From: Syntrophomonadaceae bacterium
GTDB lineage: Bacteria; Bacillota; Syntrophomonadia; Syntrophomonadales; Syntrophomonadaceae
Assembly (NCBI GenBank): GCA_028698695.1
Contig: JAQVWB010000048.1
Location: 1-8,904 of the forward strand
DNA: 8,904 bases
Direction of reading: 5' to 3'
The notes under the pieces were generated by a model. It made no database searches, was not told where the DNA came from, and was given only the letters and a program-made list of their open reading frames with translations. Below, in pieces: positions 6,656-8,904 of the stretch (position 1 is its first letter; each line of letters opens with the position of its first letter). Position numbers and translations under genes: made by a program.

Positions 6656-7714
6656 TTAAATAATCAACATGGCATCCCCATAGCTAAAAAAGCGATAATG
6701 CTGTTGCACTGCCATATTATAAGCGGTACTGGTTAATTCCAACCCGGCAAACGCTGCCACTAACATCAGTAATGATGAACCGGGCAGATGAAAGTTGGTT
6801 ATTATTCCATCAATGGCTCCAAATTCATAACCGGGATAAATATATTTACAGGTTTCTCCACTCCCGGATAAGAATCCGGAATTACTATTATATATTGTTT
6901 CCAGAGTTCTGACTACAGTTGTTCCAACTGCTATTATTCTGTGCCCACTGGCGCGGGTTTGTTTCAATTGGTCAACTGTCTGTTCATCGACTTCATAGTA
7001 TTCACCATGCATGGTATGCTGCCTGATATCCTCACTGCTTACCGGTCGAAAAGTACCTAATCCCACATGTAATAGAATCCGGGCAATGTTAATCCCCTGT
7101 TGTTGAAGCTTTAACAACAGGGATTCAGTAAAATGCAATCCCGCCGTTGGGGCTGCTACTGAACCCCACTGGCGGGCATACACGGTCTGATAGTTGAAAT
7201 TGTCCTCCTGACTGGCTTCCCGGTTAATATATGGTGGTAAAGGCATTCTGCCCATCCGGTTGATAAAGTCTTCTTCATCATTACAATTGTGGAAGACAAT
7301 AATTCTGCCACCCTCCAGCTGCAAGTTATCCACGACTTCAGCCGTTACTTCACTATTGGGAAAATGCACCATGGTTCCCGGTTTTACTCTTCTCCCCGGT
7401 TTCACCAGCGTTTCCCAGGCAGTTTCATTTTTTTTCAATAATAATAATTCCACCTGCCCACCAGTGGATTTAAAACCATATAATCTGGCCGGTATAACCC
7501 GAGTATCATTGAGTACCAGTGTATCACCAGCCTGCAGGTACTGTCCGATATCTTTAAAAATGCGGGATTCAAGTTCCCCGGTGCCTCGGTTGGCTACCAG
7601 CAACCGACATTCATCCCGGGGCTCAACCGGATATTTGGCGATTAGCTCCTGAGGAAGCTCATACCGATAGGTGCTTAGTCTATAAGGTTCTATATCCTTT
7701 ATGTCTTTCAACAT
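6656..7714 (-). CDS. queA: S-adenosylmethionine:tRNA ribosyltransferase-isomerase
   Basis: Transfers and rearranges the ribosyl group of SAM onto preQ1-34 in tRNA, giving epoxyqueuosine. The 352-residue protein carries the family blocks in order: LNDTRVIPARL (68-78), GRMPLPPYI (155-163), YQTVYA (175-180), GSVAAPTAGLHF (184-195), HVGLGTFRPV (216-225), MHGEYYEV (235-242), AVGTTVVRTLE (262-272), TNFHLPGSSLLMLV (306-319) and FFSYGDAMLI (342-351). The N terminus is about 14 residues longer than the usual MxLxDFDYELP start; the ATG at 7714 is supported by GGAG 8 nt upstream and sits 4 nt after the DUF2905 stop. Between queH/DUF2905 and tgt, it makes the product QueH uses. Confidence 0.97.
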   Translation of the reverse strand: MLKDIKDIEPYRLSTYRYELPQELIAKYPVEPRDECRLLVANRGTGELESRIFKDIGQYLQAGDTLVLNDTRVIPARLYGFKSTGGQVELLLLKKNETAWETLVKPGRRVKPGTMVHFPNSEVTAEVVDNLQLEGGRIIVFHNCNDEEDFINRMGRMPLPPYINREASQEDNFNYQTVYARQWGSVAAPTAGLHFTESLLLKLQQQGINIARILLHVGLGTFRPVSSEDIRQHTMHGEYYEVDEQTVDQLKQTRASGHRIIAVGTTVVRTLETIYNSNSGFLSGSGETCKYIYPGYEFGAIDGIITNFHLPGSSLLMLVAAFAGLELTSTAYNMAVQQHYRFFSYGDAMLII

Positions 7715-7718
7715 TTAT

Positions 7719-7940
7719 TTATCTCCGCCCAATAAAATTAAGAATAAAAGTTAAGATTAAACTGAGTATCAGCATAGTTGCCAGGGGAAAATAAAAGCTA
7801 AAATTACCTTTGCGTATTACGATATCCCCCGGGATCTTAAATCCGGAAAAACCTAATCGGGATAATAAAAACAGCAACGCCCCGATAAACAATAAGGTCA
7901 GGCCAATAGAAATTATTATTCGTGCCCAATACTCAATCAC
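7719..7940 (-). CDS. DUF2905 small membrane protein
   Basis: A 73-residue protein with two predicted membrane helices (about 8-29 and 50-68) joined by a loop with the family signature IPGDIVIRKGNFSFYFPLAT (residues 36-55). That signature identifies DUF2905; no function is known to me. The start is GTG at 7940, whose bases overlap the TGA stop of queH (GTGA, 4-nt overlap). There is no strong SD of its own, only AAGGAAA much further up, so translation is probably coupled to queH termination. The queA ATG follows 4 nt after its stop. From memory, DUF2905 genes often occur near ruvB and queA in Clostridia, so the setting seems conserved rather than accidental. Any role in queuosine metabolism, such as a membrane partner or transport, is speculation. 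Confidence 0.85.
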   Translation of the reverse strand: MIEYWARIIISIGLTLLFIGALLFLLSRLGFSGFKIPGDIVIRKGNFSFYFPLATMLILSLILTFILNFIGRR

Positions 7941-8521
7941 TTAAGTTTACCAGTTTCCTTCGCTTTATTAACATTACGGCCGGCATATCTTTCCAGCTCA
8001 CTGTATAAACAGCCACAATACTGCTGACGGTATAAGCCCATATCCCTGGACAATTGTATCGTTTGTTTAAAACCTTCACGAAAATCACGATACAAGAATG
8101 GTACCCCGTACTTTTCACCCATAGCCTGTCCGGTTTCCTTAATTAAATTATGATTTTGATAAGTGCTGACCAACAACGTCGAGGTAAAATAATCAAATTT
8201 TCCCCGGGCTGCTATATGGGCTGCTTTTTCCAGACGCATTTGATAACAGACTCTGCATCGCTGAGTTTCCCGGTAAGAAATCTGCTGAAAATATTTTACT
8301 GCGTCATAATCAGGGTCCAAAATTAATTTAAGCTGGGCAGCTTCAGCAAATTTCTCCAATGATTCGCGACGTTTAAGATATTCGGTATAAGGGTGAATAT
8401 TGGGATTATAATAGTAACCCATAACCTCAAAACCCTCATTACGCAAACTGGGCAAAGGATAGGTTGCACAGGGGCCGCAACATACATGCAGCAATACTTT
8501 GGGCTGACTCTGAGCAGGCAT
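7937..8521 (-). CDS. queH: Epoxyqueuosine reductase QueH (DUF208)
   Basis: Reduces epoxyqueuosine to queuosine in tRNA, the final step of the pathway, without the cobalamin used by the unrelated QueG. The 194-residue protein has the family cysteines: HVCCGPC with Cys14, Cys15 and Cys18; RCRVCYQMRL with Cys89 and Cys92; and YCGC with Cys169 and Cys171, expected to hold a 4Fe-4S cluster and a nearby metal site. YYNPNIHPYTEYLKR (37-51) and the STLLVSTYQNH block (114-124) are also typical. The ATG has GGAGGG about 6 nt upstream and lies 44 nt after ruvB. Its stop overlaps the start of the DUF2905 gene. Oxygen-sensitive metal chemistry fits an anaerobe. Strong call. Confidence 0.95.
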   Translation of the reverse strand: MPAQSQPKVLLHVCCGPCATYPLPSLRNEGFEVMGYYYNPNIHPYTEYLKRRESLEKFAEAAQLKLILDPDYDAVKYFQQISYRETQRCRVCYQMRLEKAAHIAARGKFDYFTSTLLVSTYQNHNLIKETGQAMGEKYGVPFLYRDFREGFKQTIQLSRDMGLYRQQYCGCLYSELERYAGRNVNKAKETGKLK

Positions 8522-8565
8522 TTATACCCTCCATGATTCATTATCCTGACAATCAAGTATTATTA

Positions 8566-8904
8566 TTAAAGCTCAAACAATCCCGGACTGCTTTCATTTT
8601 GATAAGCTATTCCCAGGTGACGGTAGGCACTCTCCTGAGCAATTCTACCGCGGGGTGTTTTTTGAATCAAGCCCAGTTTTAACAGATAGGGCTCATACAC
8701 ATCAGTTATGGTATCTTGTTCTTCCGAAACGGAAGCAGCCAGTGTTTCCAATCCCACCGGACCACCGCCAAACTTGACTATAATTGATTCCAATATCATT
8801 CTATCCATCATATCCAGCCCGCATTCATCTATCTCCATCATTTGCAGGGCATAGTTGGCCGTATCCTTGGTAATTATGGAATGCGATTTTACCAGTGCAT
8901 AATC
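8566..8904 (-). CDS. ruvB: Holliday junction branch-migration helicase RuvB, C-terminal part
   Basis: The last 112 residues of RuvB; the AAA+ ATPase core lies beyond the window edge. The frame is open to the last base, beginning DYALVKSH, so the first in-window ATG (8841) is internal and not a start. The segment holds the end of domain II and the winged-helix domain III: GLDMMDR, a glycine-rich FGGGPVGLETLAA, TITDVYEPYLLKLG and TPRGRIAQ, where the wing arginines contact DNA, then AYRHLG. RuvB drives RuvA-bound Holliday junctions during recombinational repair. The stop is followed by two more in-frame TAA codons, and queH begins 44 nt later, which suggests a shared transcript. ruvA is presumably upstream. 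Confidence 0.97.
   Translation of the reverse strand, partial: DYALVKSHSIITKDTANYALQMMEIDECGLDMMDRMILESIIVKFGGGPVGLETLAASVSEEQDTITDVYEPYLLKLGLIQKTPRGRIAQESAYRHLGIAYQNESSPGLFEL

Noticed and set aside
7933..8118. Second minus-strand frame inside queH
   Set aside because: Out-of-frame shadow of queH with no recognisable features.
8323..8556. Alternative minus-strand frame overlapping queH
   Set aside because: It is a shifted reading of the queH region; the queH frame has the conserved cysteines and SD.
1..8904. Mobile elements, CRISPR arrays, phage or defence genes
   Set aside because: No transposase, integrase, spaced direct repeats or defence-type domains seen; base composition looks even across the window by eye.

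Overview
This window looks like a stretch of chromosome from an anaerobic low-to-mid G+C Firmicute of class Clostridia, possibly a Syntrophomonas-like relative. The reasons are the gene order (ruvB - queuosine genes - yajC - secD - secF), strong AGGAGG-type ribosome binding sites, frequent GTG starts, a short SecD, and QueH in place of the cobalamin-dependent QueG. The genus is a guess from gene order and protein style; no search was possible. Every gene I can support lies on the minus strand, so reading order runs from high to low coordinates.

Right part (8904 to 2432): a compact gene train, probably one operon or a few overlapping transcripts. It begins with the 3' end of ruvB (Holliday-junction helicase). 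Next come queH (epoxyqueuosine reductase), a small DUF2905 membrane protein translationally coupled to queH, queA and tgt. Together Tgt, QueA and QueH cover the last three steps of queuosine formation on tRNA: base exchange, epoxycyclopentane addition and epoxide reduction. The preQ1-making genes are not in the window. After a 63-nt gap come yajC, an HD-domain hydrolase of unknown substrate, secD and secF. YajC, SecD and SecF form the accessory complex of the SecYEG protein translocase. A long hairpin lies just after secF.

Middle (2431 to 1850): a LapA-type (DUF1049) two-helix membrane protein with its own likely promoter and a clear intrinsic terminator. Its true start is probably at 2293, not at the longest in-frame ATG, because the upstream ATG lies inside the hairpin/promoter region.

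Left part (1849 to 1): lysA (diaminopimelate decarboxylase, last step of lysine synthesis), then the 5' two-thirds of a YdiI/MenI-like hotdog-fold thioesterase that runs off the window. The thioesterase probably starts at a TTG and has its own extended -10 promoter.

I found no mobile element, CRISPR array, tRNA or rRNA, phage gene or clear riboswitch. This is mostly conserved housekeeping DNA. The parts least explained by known biology are the HD hydrolase between yajC and secD, the DUF2905 protein coupled to queuosine genes, and an Asp-to-Asn change in a membrane motif of SecF. I see no convincing undescribed multi-gene system.
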